Below, one piece after another: positions 9,342 through 18,509 of a stretch of 64,000 nt of DNA. Location of the stretch: contig NZ_CP022161.1 of NCBI RefSeq assembly GCF_002214185.1, positions 7,819,486 to 7,883,485 of the forward strand, in the 5' to 3' direction. Made by a program: the position numbers and the translations under genes. Under the pieces are notes generated by a model. It saw only the letters and a list, made by a program, of their open reading frames with translations, did not search any database and had not been told where the DNA came from. The DNA comes from Streptomyces capitiformicae (GTDB lineage: Bacteria; Actinomycetota; Actinomycetes; Streptomycetales; Streptomycetaceae). The first letter of the stretch is position 1; each line of letters begins with the position of its first letter.

Positions 9342-10775
9342 ATGCGCAAAGCACTCACATGGGTGCTGTCGCTCGTGGTGCTCATAGGCACGTTGAGCAC
9401 GGCGGGAGCGGCCACCGCCGCTGAGCCGGAGACCGGCGACATCAAGGACCGCCTGCTCGCGATACCGGGCGTGAGCCTGATCGAGGAGAAGCCGTACCCC
9501 GGATACCGCTTCTTCGTCCTGAACTTCACCCAGCCGATCGACCACCGGCGCCCGTCGAAGGGCACCTTCCAGCAGCGCATCACCATGCTGCACAAGGACA
9601 CGGCACGCCCGACGGTCTTCTTCACCAGCGGCTACAACGTCTCGACGACACCGCGCCGCAGCGAGCCGACCCAGATCGTGGACGGCAACCAGATCTCGAT
9701 GGAGTACCGCTTCTTCACTCCGTCCCGCCCCGACCCGGCGAACTGGTCCAAGCTGGACATCTGGCAGGCGGCCAGCGACCAGCACCGCATCTTCAAGGCG
9801 TTCAAGAAGATCTACGACAAGAAGTGGGTCTCCACCGGCGGCTCCAAGGGCGGCATGACCGCCACCTACTACGAGCGCTTCTACCCCAGGGACATGGACG
9901 GCGTCGTCGCCTACGTCGCCCCCAACGACGTGGTGAACAAGGAGGACTCGGCCTACGACCGGTTCTTCGCAAACGTCGGCACCAAGGAGTGCCGCGACCG
10001 GCTGAACGCGGTGCAGCGCGAGGCGCTGGTGCGCCGGGAGCCGCTGAAGAAGAAGTACGCGGAGTTCGCCGCCGCCGAGGGCCTCACCTTCAACACCGTC
10101 GGCAGCCTGGACAAGGCGTACGAGGCGGTCGTCCTCGACTACGTGTGGGGCTTCTGGCAGTACAACCAGCTGGCGAACTGCGGCGACGACGCCCTGATCC
10201 CGAAGGACGCCAAGAAGGCCACGGACGACGAGATCTGGACGTCCATCGACACGATCGGCGGCTTCTCCTCGTACGCCGACCAGGGCCTGGAGCCGTACAC
10301 GCCGTACTACTACCAGGCGGGCACCCAGCTGGGCGCGCCGGCGATCGTCTTCCCGCACATCGAGAAGAAGTACATCCGCTACGGCTACCAGCCGCCGCGG
10401 AACTTCGTGCCGCGGGACATCACGATGAAGTTCCAGCCGCACGCCATGCGCGACGTCGACACCTGGGTCCGCAACAACGCCCACCGCATGCTCTTCGTGT
10501 ACGGCGAGAACGACCCGTGGGGCGCCGAGCCGTTCCACCTGGGCAAGAAGGCCCGTGACTCGTACATCTTCACGGCCCCCGGCGCCAACCACGGCGCCAA
10601 CGTCTCCCGACTCGTCGACTCCGACAAGGCGCTGGCCACGGCCCGCATCCTGGAGTGGGCGGGCGTCGCCTCCGCCACGGTCCAGGACGACCCGAGCAAG
10701 GCGAAGCCCTTGGCGAAGTACGACTCCAAGCTCGACAAGCGGGACATCGAGAAGGAGCTGACGCTCCGGCCGTGA
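9342..10775 (+). CDS. Secreted S37-family tripeptidyl aminopeptidase
   Basis: A 477-residue protein with a signal peptide (MRKALTWVLSLVVLIGTLS, cleavage near AATAA). It belongs to the PS-10 family of Streptomyces serine peptidases (S37), which release tripeptides from secreted proteins. The nucleophile elbow STGGSKGGMTA places the catalytic Ser at residue 168. The late NHGANVS motif supplies the probable His, and the GENDPWGAEP loop the probable Asp. Full family length is present. The start ATG has GGGGAGA upstream. A strong hairpin at 10815-10852 ends the gene. Confidence 0.88.
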   Translation: MRKALTWVLSLVVLIGTLSTAGAATAAEPETGDIKDRLLAIPGVSLIEEKPYPGYRFFVLNFTQPIDHRRPSKGTFQQRITMLHKDTARPTVFFTSGYNVSTTPRRSEPTQIVDGNQISMEYRFFTPSRPDPANWSKLDIWQAASDQHRIFKAFKKIYDKKWVSTGGSKGGMTATYYERFYPRDMDGVVAYVAPNDVVNKEDSAYDRFFANVGTKECRDRLNAVQREALVRREPLKKKYAEFAAAEGLTFNTVGSLDKAYEAVVLDYVWGFWQYNQLANCGDDALIPKDAKKATDDEIWTSIDTIGGFSSYADQGLEPYTPYYYQAGTQLGAPAIVFPHIEKKYIRYGYQPPRNFVPRDITMKFQPHAMRDVDTWVRNNAHRMLFVYGENDPWGAEPFHLGKKARDSYIFTAPGANHGANVSRLVDSDKALATARILEWAGVASATVQDDPSKAKPLAKYDSKLDKRDIEKELTLRP

Positions 10776-10814
10776 CCGGCTTGATCCGTAACTTGCCTGA
10801 TCTGTACGGAAGCT

Positions 10815-10852
10815 GAGCCCCCGGTGCCGTGGTGACACGGCACCGGGGGCTC
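10815..10852. terminator. Bidirectional hairpin terminator
   Basis: A perfect 16-bp stem (10815-10830 with 10837-10852) and six-base loop lie between the convergent S37 peptidase and kinase genes. The stem includes the last base of the kinase region's stop codon area. There is no U-tract, as usual for Streptomyces. Confidence 0.9.
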
Positions 10853-13190
10853 ACCCCTCCCCGCTGTCCCCGCTGTCCCCGCTGTCCCCGCTGTCCTCGG
10901 TGTCCTCGGTGTCCTCGGTGTCCAAGCTCACCCAACCCGCCTTCGAGGACGGGACGTAGACGATGCCGCCCGCCACCATCGGCTCGGTGTCCAGGCCGGA
11001 GTCCATGCCGCTGCCGTCCTCCAGGGTCGGCACGCTGTGCCGGTAGAGCAGCTTGCCGGTGCGGGAGTCGAAGACGGCGACGCCACGGGTGTTGGCGACG
11101 TAGACGCGGTCGCCGGCCTGGACGGGCGGTGCGTCGGCCGGGCCCCGGCCGGGCATGGGGCGGCGCCACAGCTCGGTCCGCTCGACCGTGTCGACGGCCA
11201 CCAGTTCGCCGCCCGTCTGGTTGGGGGCCACGAACAGCACCCGGCCGGGCGTCACCGACAGCTCGGGCGCCCCGACCTGACCGCCGCCCAGGGTCGCGTC
11301 GACCTCGGTGCGCACGCCCTTGGCGCCGGCCGCGAGTTTCTGGCTCAACAGGGTGCTCTCCGCGCCGTCCTGGTTCACCGCGATGCAGTACAGCCGGGTC
11401 GCGCCGTCCTCCTTCAGCAGCGCCTGGCTGCCGGGTTCGCACGGCGCGGACAGCTTGAACTCGGCGACCTCCTTGCCGCTGCCGGTGTCGACGACCGTGT
11501 CGAAGTCCTCGCCGAGCCCGTCGCCGCCGACGCCGGTGAACACATGGAGCCGGTCGCCGACGACCCGCAGCGCGGGCGGATGCCCGGTGCCGGCTTGGGG
11601 GTTGGTGCGCGCCTGCGCCGACCAGGCCTCCCGGCCCGTACGGGCGTCGACGGCCAGGACCAGGCCGCCGTGGTCGACCACGTAGACCCGTTCGCTGTCG
11701 GCGATGAGCCGCTGGGTGAGCAACGCCATCGCGTAGCGCCACTTCACCTTGCCGTCGGCGAGCGAGAGACCGATGAGGCGGTCGCCGATGTTGACGATCG
11801 CGGTGTCGCCGACGACGACCGGGGTGTTCTGGCCGTACGCCGATGCCTCGTCGGTCCGCCACAGCTCCTTGCCGGTCGCGGCGTCGATCCGGACCGTGCG
11901 GTCGCCGACGCAGACCAGGGACGACTCGGCGTACACGCAGTCGCTGTTCTGGAGGTTGTACTGCCACTGCCGCCAGCCGTCCGGGCGCCGCTCGGGGCTG
12001 TCGTGGTACGTGAACGTGAAGCCGCCCGAGCCGGACTGCGTGCTCGCGTACGCGGCGGACCCTTCCGGCTGGGTGACGGCGCGTGCGCTCTGGCCGGGCT
12101 GCGCGCTCGGGCCCCCGCCGGCATCCGCGCCACTCCCGCCCCCGCCGTTGTCCTGGCCGCCACGCAGCCCGTACAGCAGTCCGCCCGACAGCGTGGCGAT
12201 CGCCACCACCGCGGCGGCCACGGCGAGGACGAGCCGCCGGCGCCGCCGGGGCGGGGGAGTGGCGGCGGAGCCGGCGTCCGTGACCACGGGGGTCACGGAC
12301 GGCCGCGCCGGGGAGCGGGGCGCCGACGAGCGCAGCACCACGGTGTCCGGGGAGTCGGGGACGGCCGGGTAGGACGTGCTCTGCAGCAGGACGAGCAGCT
12401 CGTCCGCGTCCGGGCGCTCGTCCGGCTCCTTGGCCAGACAGCGCTCGACCACCGGCAGCAGCCAGTCGGGCACCCCCTCCAGGTCCGGGGGCTCGTGGAC
12501 AAGCTGGTACGCCACCGCGTACACGTCCGTGGCGTCGAACGGCACATGCCCGCTCGCCGCGTACGTCAGCACCGAGCCCAGCGAGAAGATGTCGCTGCGC
12601 GGCCCGACGTCCTTCTGGGCGCGGATCTGCTCCGGCGACATGAACGGCGGGGTGCCCACCGTGACCCCCGTACCCGTGGGCATGTCGGCGTCGGCGGCAC
12701 GCACGATGCCGAAGTCGATGACCCGGGGTCCGTCGGCGGCGAGCAGGACGTTGGCCGGCTTGAGATCGCGGTGCACTATGCCGGCGCGATGGATGTCACG
12801 CAGCGCCTCGGCGAGACCGGTGCCGAGCCGGTACAGCTCCGCGGCGCCCAGTTGGGGCCCCAGCTTGATGCGCTGGTCCAGCGGCTGCCCCGGCACGTAG
12901 AGGGTGGCCATCCAGGGCGGGTCGGCGTCCGGGTCGGCGTCCACGACCGGCGCGGTGAACGCCCCGCTGACTTGCCGGGCGGCGGTGACCTCACGCCGGA
13001 AACGGCGCCGGAAGTCGGGCTGGTGGGCGAGATTGCCCCGGATCACCTTGAGGGCGACCTGGCGGCCCGAGGGGGAGGTGCCGAGATAGACGTGGCCCAT
13101 TCCGCCGGAGCCGAGAAGGGAGTCGATGCGGTAACCGGGAATCTCCGGCAACTCCTCCTTGCCCGGAGCGCCTTGAGCATCCTGGGCCAT
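10851..13190 (-). CDS. Membrane Ser/Thr protein kinase with PQQ-repeat sensor
   Basis: A 779-residue Hanks-type kinase. ATG 13190 is preceded by a G-rich site; the longer frame upstream looks noncoding. The cytoplasmic kinase domain (~20-290) has GSGGMGHVYLG, VALKV, HRDLKPANVLL, DFGIVRA and a GTPPFMSPEQ activation segment. A Pro/Arg-rich linker leads to one transmembrane helix (LVLAVAAAVVAIATLSGGLL). The extracellular C-terminal domain has PQQ/beta-propeller repeats (DRTVRIDAATGKELW, VLAVDARTGREAW). The last residues are acidic DTED and SGD repeats from seven 9-bp DNA units. It probably senses an envelope signal and phosphorylates cytoplasmic targets. Confidence 0.92.
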   Translation of the reverse strand: MAQDAQGAPGKEELPEIPGYRIDSLLGSGGMGHVYLGTSPSGRQVALKVIRGNLAHQPDFRRRFRREVTAARQVSGAFTAPVVDADPDADPPWMATLYVPGQPLDQRIKLGPQLGAAELYRLGTGLAEALRDIHRAGIVHRDLKPANVLLAADGPRVIDFGIVRAADADMPTGTGVTVGTPPFMSPEQIRAQKDVGPRSDIFSLGSVLTYAASGHVPFDATDVYAVAYQLVHEPPDLEGVPDWLLPVVERCLAKEPDERPDADELLVLLQSTSYPAVPDSPDTVVLRSSAPRSPARPSVTPVVTDAGSAATPPPRRRRRLVLAVAAAVVAIATLSGGLLYGLRGGQDNGGGGSGADAGGGPSAQPGQSARAVTQPEGSAAYASTQSGSGGFTFTYHDSPERRPDGWRQWQYNLQNSDCVYAESSLVCVGDRTVRIDAATGKELWRTDEASAYGQNTPVVVGDTAIVNIGDRLIGLSLADGKVKWRYAMALLTQRLIADSERVYVVDHGGLVLAVDARTGREAWSAQARTNPQAGTGHPPALRVVGDRLHVFTGVGGDGLGEDFDTVVDTGSGKEVAEFKLSAPCEPGSQALLKEDGATRLYCIAVNQDGAESTLLSQKLAAGAKGVRTEVDATLGGGQVGAPELSVTPGRVLFVAPNQTGGELVAVDTVERTELWRRPMPGRGPADAPPVQAGDRVYVANTRGVAVFDSRTGKLLYRHSVPTLEDGSGMDSGLDTEPMVAGGIVYVPSSKAGWVSLDTEDTEDTEDSGDSGDSGDSGEG
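10861..10923. repeat. 9-bp tandem repeat in kinase 3' end
   Basis: Seven units of 9 bp (four ccgctgtcc and three tcggtgtcc) encode the acidic tail of the kinase, in phase with its codons. Length variation would not break the frame. Confidence 0.9.
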
Positions 13191-13339
13191 CGTCCCCCCA
13201 CCGTCGTTGCCGTCGCCGTCGTACGGACCGTGAGCGGATGATATCGATCCGGTACGGCGAGCACGGAGGGGTGTTCGGCCAGAATGGTGCTTGACCCGGA
13301 ACTCGGCAGTGGCCGAACTCGGCAGTGGTCGTTCGGAAT

Positions 13340-13981
13340 TCAGACGGGCACGGCGCAACCCACCGGCTTGCCGCCGCCCAACCGGACATACAGATCGGTC
13401 GAGTCGGGACACTGCGGCTTCGTCTCGACCGCCGCCGTGACCTGGTACTCCGGGGCGCGCTCGCCCGTGCCGTCGCAGGCGGTCTCGCGGACCTCGCCGC
13501 GTCCGGCGCTGTAGACGCAGTCGCCGACGATGGTGCGGGGGCCGCCTCCGCCGCCGGGATCGCCCGGGTGCGGCGGCTCAAGATTGCGCATACAGGCGTA
13601 GCCCTGGGGCACCGAGCCGTCGCCGTCCTCGTCCCCGCCGCCGGAGGGCCTGGACTCGCTGATGTGGAGGACGAAGTCGGTGGTCGCCGGGCAGGGCGGC
13701 CCCTGCGCGACCCGCCCGTCGTGCCGGGCCACGACCCGGGCGGCGGCGCTCTCACCGGCGCACGGCACCTCCGTGAAGCCGGTCGTCCCGAACGAACTGC
13801 ACTCGTCGATCCCGAGGAACACCGTCCCGTAACCGGCCGTCCGGGTGGGCGCGGTGGTGGTCGTCCGCTCCTCGGGCTCCTCACCCGCACCGCCGTTCAG
13901 CGCCTGGCACCCCGAGAGCAGCGCGACGGCCAGTGCCACGCTCCCCGAGATCCCCGACAGCTTCGTACGCACCCCTCGCAT
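13340..13981 (-). CDS. Lipoprotein, 213 aa
   Basis: ATG 13981 follows a G-rich ribosome site. The N-terminus (basic RGVRTKL, hydrophobic VALAVALLSG, lipobox LSGC) marks a lipoprotein anchored by the Cys of that box. After a Thr-rich linker (TTTTAPTRT) come paired-cysteine modules (DECSS, VPCAGES, GPPCPAT, YACMR, GDCVY, TACDGT, KPQCPD), suggesting a disulfide-stabilised extracellular domain. No enzyme family is recognised. It is on the same strand as and upstream of the PQQ kinase, 150 bp away, so it could be a partner on the outside of the membrane; this is inference. Confidence 0.75.
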   Translation of the reverse strand: MRGVRTKLSGISGSVALAVALLSGCQALNGGAGEEPEERTTTTAPTRTAGYGTVFLGIDECSSFGTTGFTEVPCAGESAAARVVARHDGRVAQGPPCPATTDFVLHISESRPSGGGDEDGDGSVPQGYACMRNLEPPHPGDPGGGGGPRTIVGDCVYSAGRGEVRETACDGTGERAPEYQVTAAVETKPQCPDSTDLYVRLGGGKPVGCAVPV

Positions 13982-14069
13982 GGCCACCCCCCGACACACC
14001 CCCGTCCAGCGTGACCCGCCCTCGGGGGCCACGCCACACGTATCGTGCGCTTTGCGCATGTTAGTGGGG

Positions 14070-14345
14070 TTACGCCGGGTGTGCGGCGTAGGCCTCATAC
14101 GTCAGCCCGTGCCCGATCGGATACAGCACCTGCTTGGAGTGCTCTCCTCCCTTCGCAGGCTCAGGAAGGAGATTCCCAACCAGCCCGGCCGAAGCCGACG
14201 ACAAGGGGCCGCCACCGGCGCTGTCGGAGGGGGGGCGCGCCGGTGGCGGCGTGCTGCCGGCCGCAGGCGGCGGAGAGGGTTGGTCAGCGATCGCAGCCAG
14301 CAGCGAAGCCGACGGTCCGCTCTGCGGAGACTCACCCGGCAGCAT
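14070..14345 (-). other. Possible remnant with a glycoside hydrolase 3-like tail
   Basis: A minus-strand frame from ATG 14345 to TAA at 14070-14072 reads a Ser/Pro-rich low-complexity stretch. It ends in KQVLYPIGHGLTYEAYA, which resembles the conserved last residues (FPFGHGLSY) of family 3 glycoside hydrolases. There is no space for the catalytic domain. It is either a fragment of such a gene or a coincidence; weak evidence. Confidence 0.25.
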
Positions 14346-14485
14346 GGCCGTTGGACGAGGCGGGGTGAGTTCGGGTTCCCGGGGCGGGGGGAATTCCGGA
14401 AGTCGGTACGGATGGGGTGTGGGGTGCGCGGGAGAGCTCGGGGGGCGGGGGTGAGTTGGCGGCCGCGGGTGGTTCGTGGTTGCTC

Positions 14486-14660
14486 GCGCAGTTCCCCGCG
14501 CCCCTAAAAGAACTGGGGGCGCCCCCTGGCTTTCAAGGGGCGCGGGGAACTGCGCGACCAGCCCCCACTCACCCGCACCCGCCGAACAACCGACCCTCCC
14601 GAGCTCTTTCGCGGGGGTCGAAGGGGCGCAGCCCCTGGGGGAAGGGACGGGTAGGGGCGG
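14486..14660. repeat. GC-rich dispersed inverted-repeat element, copy 2
   Basis: A perfect 20-bp inverted repeat (14486-14505 with 14536-14555; arm aggggcgcggggaactgcgc) encloses a 30-base spacer. It is followed by the same ccgagctc...gggggtcgaagggg trailer as copy 1. It lies downstream of the MHYT gene (minus strand) and may terminate it. Confidence 0.85.
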
Positions 14661-14676
14661 CGGGGGCGAGGAGAAC

Positions 14677-15588
14677 TCACCATTCCTGAACGCGTCGCGC
14701 CGCCGCCGGCCGAACCGGCGGTTCGAAGAGTGACCCCGGCGTGTCGTCCGGATGGGGCAACGGCGCATCCGGCCGGTCGGCCTGCCGAAGCCGACCCCGC
14801 GACCGCGCAACCGGAGCCGGAGCCACGGCCACAGGCTGATTCCGCTCCACTTCACCCAGCACGAGCATCGGATCGAACATCACCACGACCCCCGCCAGCA
14901 ACAGAAAGATCACCGGCCCGATCAGCATCGGCAGCAGAATCGACAACGGCGACTCCCCGGTCAACTCCCCGCCACCCTTCGTGCCATGCAGATGTACCCC
15001 CACCGCGGCCATCCCGGTGTAATGCATCCCGGACACCGCGACCCCCATGACAAGACTGGCGCCCAGGCTGGTCAGGAAGCCCCGGATCGACACCGCCGCC
15101 CACAACGCCGCGGTCGCGGCCACGATGGCGATGACGATGGACAGCGCGACGACGCTGATGTCGTACTGGATGTAGCCGTTCATCCGGATGGCCGCCATGC
15201 CCAGGTAGTGCATGGCGGCCACACCGAGCCCGGTGACACTGCCGGCGGCACACAGCGTGGCCGTGCTGACACCGCGATACCCCACGGCGAAGACCCCGAT
15301 GCCGACGACGGAGATCGCCACGACGAGGCTGAGCACGGTCAGGCCGACGTCGTAGTGGATCCGGCTCTCCTTCACCCGGAAGCCGATCATGGCGATGAAG
15401 TGCATCGTCCAGATGCCGCAGCCGATCGAGGCCGCGCCTAACGCGAGCCAACCGGGTTTCCAGGACTGTGCGTTGTAGACGGACCTGACCACGCAGCGCA
15501 GTCCGAGCGCCGCGCCGAGGCAGGCCATGATGTAGGCGGCCACCGGGGTGACCGCACCGTAGCTGAAGTCGTCGACCGTGCCTTGCAT
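14677..15588 (-). CDS. MHYT-domain integral membrane sensor
   Basis: A 303-residue protein with seven hydrophobic helices and the three hallmark MHYT motifs: WTMHFIAM, AAMHYLGM and GMHYTGM. In this family the Met/His residues near the outer membrane face are proposed to bind copper and sense oxygen, CO or NO. No GGDEF, EAL or kinase output domain is attached; a ~60-residue polar tail follows the last helix. Codon 50 (15439-15441) is a TTA leucine codon, so translation should need the bldA tRNA. The start ATG 15588 has a G-rich site upstream. Confidence 0.9.
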   Translation of the reverse strand: MQGTVDDFSYGAVTPVAAYIMACLGAALGLRCVVRSVYNAQSWKPGWLALGAASIGCGIWTMHFIAMIGFRVKESRIHYDVGLTVLSLVVAISVVGIGVFAVGYRGVSTATLCAAGSVTGLGVAAMHYLGMAAIRMNGYIQYDISVVALSIVIAIVAATAALWAAVSIRGFLTSLGASLVMGVAVSGMHYTGMAAVGVHLHGTKGGGELTGESPLSILLPMLIGPVIFLLLAGVVVMFDPMLVLGEVERNQPVAVAPAPVARSRGRLRQADRPDAPLPHPDDTPGSLFEPPVRPAAARRVQEW

Positions 15589-15758
15589 ATGCCAAATCCC
15601 CCCGAGACCGGACTAGTTGGGGCCGTTGTGCGGGGGGTAAGTCTGGTACAGGGGTGCGCCGGTGCGCTCCGTTTTCCAAGAGTTTGCTGTTGGTATCTGT
15701 CCGGCTGCTGATCGACTTTGTGTGACTGGGGGTTGATTCGTCGTCAAAATCCTTGCCC

Positions 15759-15776
15759 AGCTTGATAATTCAAGCT
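15759..15776. promoter_or_regulatory. 18-bp palindrome upstream of the MHYT gene
   Basis: agcttga-taat-tcaagct is a perfect inverted repeat in an AT-richer stretch between the MHYT start and the 3' end of the next gene upstream. It could be an operator or a short terminator; the protein is unknown. Confidence 0.45.
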
Positions 15777-15804
15777 CAGGTCATGGTTTTACGCCGCGTC
15801 AGTC

Positions 15805-16611
15805 CTATGCCGCGTCGTTCAGCAACCGCCCGAGGTGCTCCCGCCCGGCCCCCAGCAGCCCGGGCAGCGGCGCCGCCCCCTCGTACCACCGCTTCTCGTA
15901 CTCCCAGCAGAGCCAGCCGTCCCAGTCCTTGCGGGAGAGGAGTTCGACGCACTCGGCGAGGGGGAGCACGCCCGCGCCGAGCGGCAGCGGGGTCGTGTCG
16001 TCGGCGGAGGCGATGTCCTTGACCTGGACGTAGCCGAGGAAGGGGGCGAGGGCGGCGTAGGACTCGGAGGGCTGCTCGCCGCCGAGCCAGGTGTGCATCA
16101 CGTCCCAGAGCGAGCCGACGTTGCGGTGGCCGACCTGGCCGAGGATGCGGATCGCGTCGGCGCCGGTGCGGTGCGAGTCATGGGTCTCCAGCAGGATCCG
16201 TACGCCGTGGTCGGCCGCCTCCTCCGCCGCCGTACCGAGCCGCCGGGCGGCGACGGCGTCGGCCTCCCTTGGGCGCTGCCCGCCGTCGAGGTCGGCGCCG
16301 GGGAAGACCCGGATGAAGGGCGCGCCCAAGTCCCGTGCCAGGTCGAGCAGGTGCCGGATCTCGTCCAGTACCGGTCCGTCGTCGCCGGGCGCCGCGACCC
16401 GCGCGTATCCGGCGAGCCCCAGGATCTCCACCCCCGCCGCCTTGAACTCGGCGGCCGCGTCGGCCCGTTCGGCGGCGTCGATGCCCGGATGCACCGGCTC
16501 CTCGGGGTGGGCGCGCAACTCGACGCCGTGATAGCCGTGCGTGACGGCGAGCCGTACGACGTCGGAGATGGGGAGACCGGAGACACCGAGGGTGGAGAAG
16601 GCGAGTTTCAT
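15805..16611 (-). CDS. Sugar phosphate isomerase/epimerase (AP endonuclease-2-like TIM barrel)
   Basis: A 268-residue xylose isomerase-like TIM barrel starting MKLAFSTLGVSG at ATG 16611 (GAAGG just upstream). Visible metal-binding positions include the Glu in ILLETHDSHRTG, His in WDVMHTW, and the late Glu in LCWEYEKRWY. These enzymes isomerise or epimerise sugars or inosose intermediates. There is no sugar operon around it here, so the substrate is open. A longer upstream frame runs through the degraded GNAT sequence and is rejected. Confidence 0.85.
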   Translation of the reverse strand: MKLAFSTLGVSGLPISDVVRLAVTHGYHGVELRAHPEEPVHPGIDAAERADAAAEFKAAGVEILGLAGYARVAAPGDDGPVLDEIRHLLDLARDLGAPFIRVFPGADLDGGQRPREADAVAARRLGTAAEEAADHGVRILLETHDSHRTGADAIRILGQVGHRNVGSLWDVMHTWLGGEQPSESYAALAPFLGYVQVKDIASADDTTPLPLGAGVLPLAECVELLSRKDWDGWLCWEYEKRWYEGAAPLPGLLGAGREHLGRLLNDAA

Positions 16612-16639
16612 GCCTTCGGACCCTACTCGGCATCCCCTG

Positions 16640-17040
16640 TCATTCCACCGTCCGTCGTGCCGGGGAGGCCCGGCCGCCGGTCCCGGCCCACCGCATCCAC
16701 GCCGAACGAAAGTTCGTCCACAGGGCCAGCTCGCGGTAGCCGGCCTCGCGGGCGAAGTCGGCGACGGCCGCCACGAGCCGGTCGCCGATGCGCGGCCCCC
16801 GCCGCGTCCGGCTCGACGAACAGCGGCCGCAGCCGCGCGGCCCCCGCCGCGTCCGGCTCGACGAACAGCGGCCGCAGCCGCGCGGCCCCCGGCGCGGCGT
16901 CCCGTACGCACATCACGCACCCCGCCGGCCGTCCGTCCGGCTCGGCGATCCGCACCCGCTCCAGCAGCGGATCACGGTCCTCGGCGAACTCCGCGACGAT
17001 CCGCGCCACCAGCCCCTCGTACTCCGCGGGGGCGCCGCCC
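16640..17040 (-). pseudogene. GNAT acetyltransferase remnant
   Basis: The minus strand contains acetyltransferase pieces in shifting frames. EYEGLVARIVAEFAED and RIAEPDGRPAGCVMCVRD are followed by RLRPLFVEPDAAG, duplicated by a 45-bp tandem repeat. After a frame change come RLVAAVADFAREAGYRELAL and WTNFRSAW. The order matches the C-terminal GNAT half of MarR-GNAT or simple GNAT proteins, but the start, the reading frame and the usual final strand (RRIYERAGF) are lost. Confidence 0.65.
16792..16890. repeat. 45-bp tandem duplication
   Basis: Two perfect 45-bp copies (16792-16836, 16837-16881) and the first bases of a third duplicate the 15-residue segment GAARLRPLFVEPDAA of the GNAT remnant. 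They break the acetyl-CoA binding region. Confidence 0.9.
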
Positions 17041-17460
17041 GTCGCCCGGGATCGCGCGGACCTCGCCCATGGCCTCGGTGAGCCGAGAACGGTCGGCGGC
17101 CGGCACGGCCGCGTCTCCCGCGCCGATGACGGAATCGAGCATGGTGCGCGACGCCTCCAGGTCTTCGATGGCGTGGGTGATCCGCTCCCGCGCCCGACGC
17201 AGGTAGGCGACCAGCTCCGAGCACACCGGGACCAGGCGCTCGTCCTCCTCGCGGACCCACGGCAGCACCTTCGCGATCGTCTGCGTGGTCAGTCCGGCGG
17301 TGAGAAGCGTCCGGACGTGGCGGACCGTCTCGACGTCCTGCTCGCCGTACACCCGGTAGCCGCTGGGCAGCCGCTCGGGTGTCAGCAGCCCCTGCTCCTC
17401 GTAGTAGCGCAGCAGTCGCTCGCTGACCCCGGTGCGTCGCACCATCTCGCCGATGCGCAT
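16972..17460 (-). CDS. MerR-family transcriptional regulator
   Basis: Starts at ATG 17460 (MRIGEMVRRTGVSERLLRYY), a typical MerR winged helix with RYYEEQGLL and GYRVYGEQDVETV. A dimerisation helix follows (VCSELVAYLRRARERITHAI). The expected end is near LDSVIGAG; the reading frame continues ~40 residues through the neighbouring GNAT remnant to a stop at 16972, so the tail is probably an artefact of that degradation. It is divergent from a quinone oxidoreductase gene, the usual target of such regulators, with a dyad between them. Confidence 0.85.
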   Translation of the reverse strand: MRIGEMVRRTGVSERLLRYYEEQGLLTPERLPSGYRVYGEQDVETVRHVRTLLTAGLTTQTIAKVLPWVREEDERLVPVCSELVAYLRRARERITHAIEDLEASRTMLDSVIGAGDAAVPAADRSRLTEAMGEVRAIPGDGRRPRGVRGAGGADRRGVRRGP

Positions 17461-17485
17461 GGATCCGCCTCTCGCCGACTTGACT

Positions 17486-17501
17486 CTCACACCGATGTCA
17501 G
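17486..17501. promoter_or_regulatory. Dyad in the MerR/oxidoreductase intergenic region
   Basis: ctcaca-ccga-tgtcag is an imperfect inverted repeat (one mismatch) immediately downstream of a TTGACT box at 17480-17485. It lies in the 117-bp space between the divergent genes. MerR proteins bind such dyads inside the promoter of their target gene. The -10 box cannot be assigned confidently. Confidence 0.5.
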
Positions 17502-17577
17502 ACTTTGGCGTTCCGGCATGGCACCGAGTTCCGCGATTTCCGCGGCGCTGTTCCGGCCCACAAGGAGAGTCCCCGTC

Positions 17578-18456
17578 ATGCTCGCTGTGCAGATCGACGT
17601 CCACGGAGGTCCGGAGGTGCTCTCGGTCCGGGAGATCGCCGAGCCGGTGCCCGGCCCGGGAGAAGTGCTGGTCCGGACGGTCGCGAGCAGCCTCAACCCG
17701 GTGGACTGGAAGACCCGCGCCTGGGACGTGGGCCCGGAGTTCCCGATGACGCTGGGCTGGGACCTGGCCGGCATCGTCGTCGCGAGTTCGTCCGCCGAGT
17801 TCGCCGTGGGCGACCGGGTGATCGCCATGTCCGCGCAGATGGCCACGGGACGCGGCACCTGGGCGCAGCTGGTCGCCTTGCCGGAACACCTCGTGACCCA
17901 CGCGCCCACCACGCTGAGCCTCGCGGAGGCGGCCACGCTGCCGCTGGCCGGGACCACCGCCGTGCAGGCCCTCGCCAAGCTGGAGTTGAGCAGCCGCAGC
18001 CGCCTCCTGGTCACCGGGGCGGCGGGTGCGGTGGGCGCCCTGGCGGTCCAGCTTGCGCGACGGGCCGGAAGCGACCGTCGACGGGCTGGTGTCCCGGCCT
18101 GAACACGTCGAAGAAGTAAGGGAGTTGGGCGCCGAGTCCGTGGTGGCCCTCCCCGCGGACCTGCCCGAGGAGACGTACGACGCGGTACTCGACACCGCGG
18201 GCGTGGACGTCTCCCCGGCGCTCGCCGGGGGAGGGCTCTACGTCTCGATCGCCGACGAGCCCCTGCCCGCCGTACCCGGTGCCACCAAGAGCTATGTACA
18301 GGAGAGCAAGAAGGACCTCGCCGAGCTGGTGGAGCTGGTTGACGCCGGTCGGCTGCGGGTACGCGTGGCGGAACACCACCCGGTGACGGCGGTACGCACG
18401 GCCCACGAGCGCTTCGAGGCGGGGGCCTGGGTGGCAAGGTCGTCCTCCTCTTCTGA
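17578..18456 (+). pseudogene. NAD(P)H quinone oxidoreductase-like gene with two frameshifts
   Basis: Starts ATG 17578 with AAGGAGAG upstream. It reads a medium-chain dehydrogenase/quinone oxidoreductase without structural zinc: GPGEVLVRTVASSLNPVDWK, then GWDLAGIVV, the cofactor fold VTGAAGAVGALAVQLARRAG, and in another frame ATVDGLVSRPEHVEEV. An extra A at 18069-18070 breaks the frame. A missing G in the G-run at 18421-18425 breaks the end (EAGGLGGKVVLLF then TGA at 18454-18456 if restored). Either a young pseudogene or two sequencing errors. Confidence 0.8.
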
Positions 18457-18509
18457 CCTGCTCTTCTGGCCTGCTCTTCTGGCCTTCGCGGGCCTGACCT
18501 TCGGGGACC

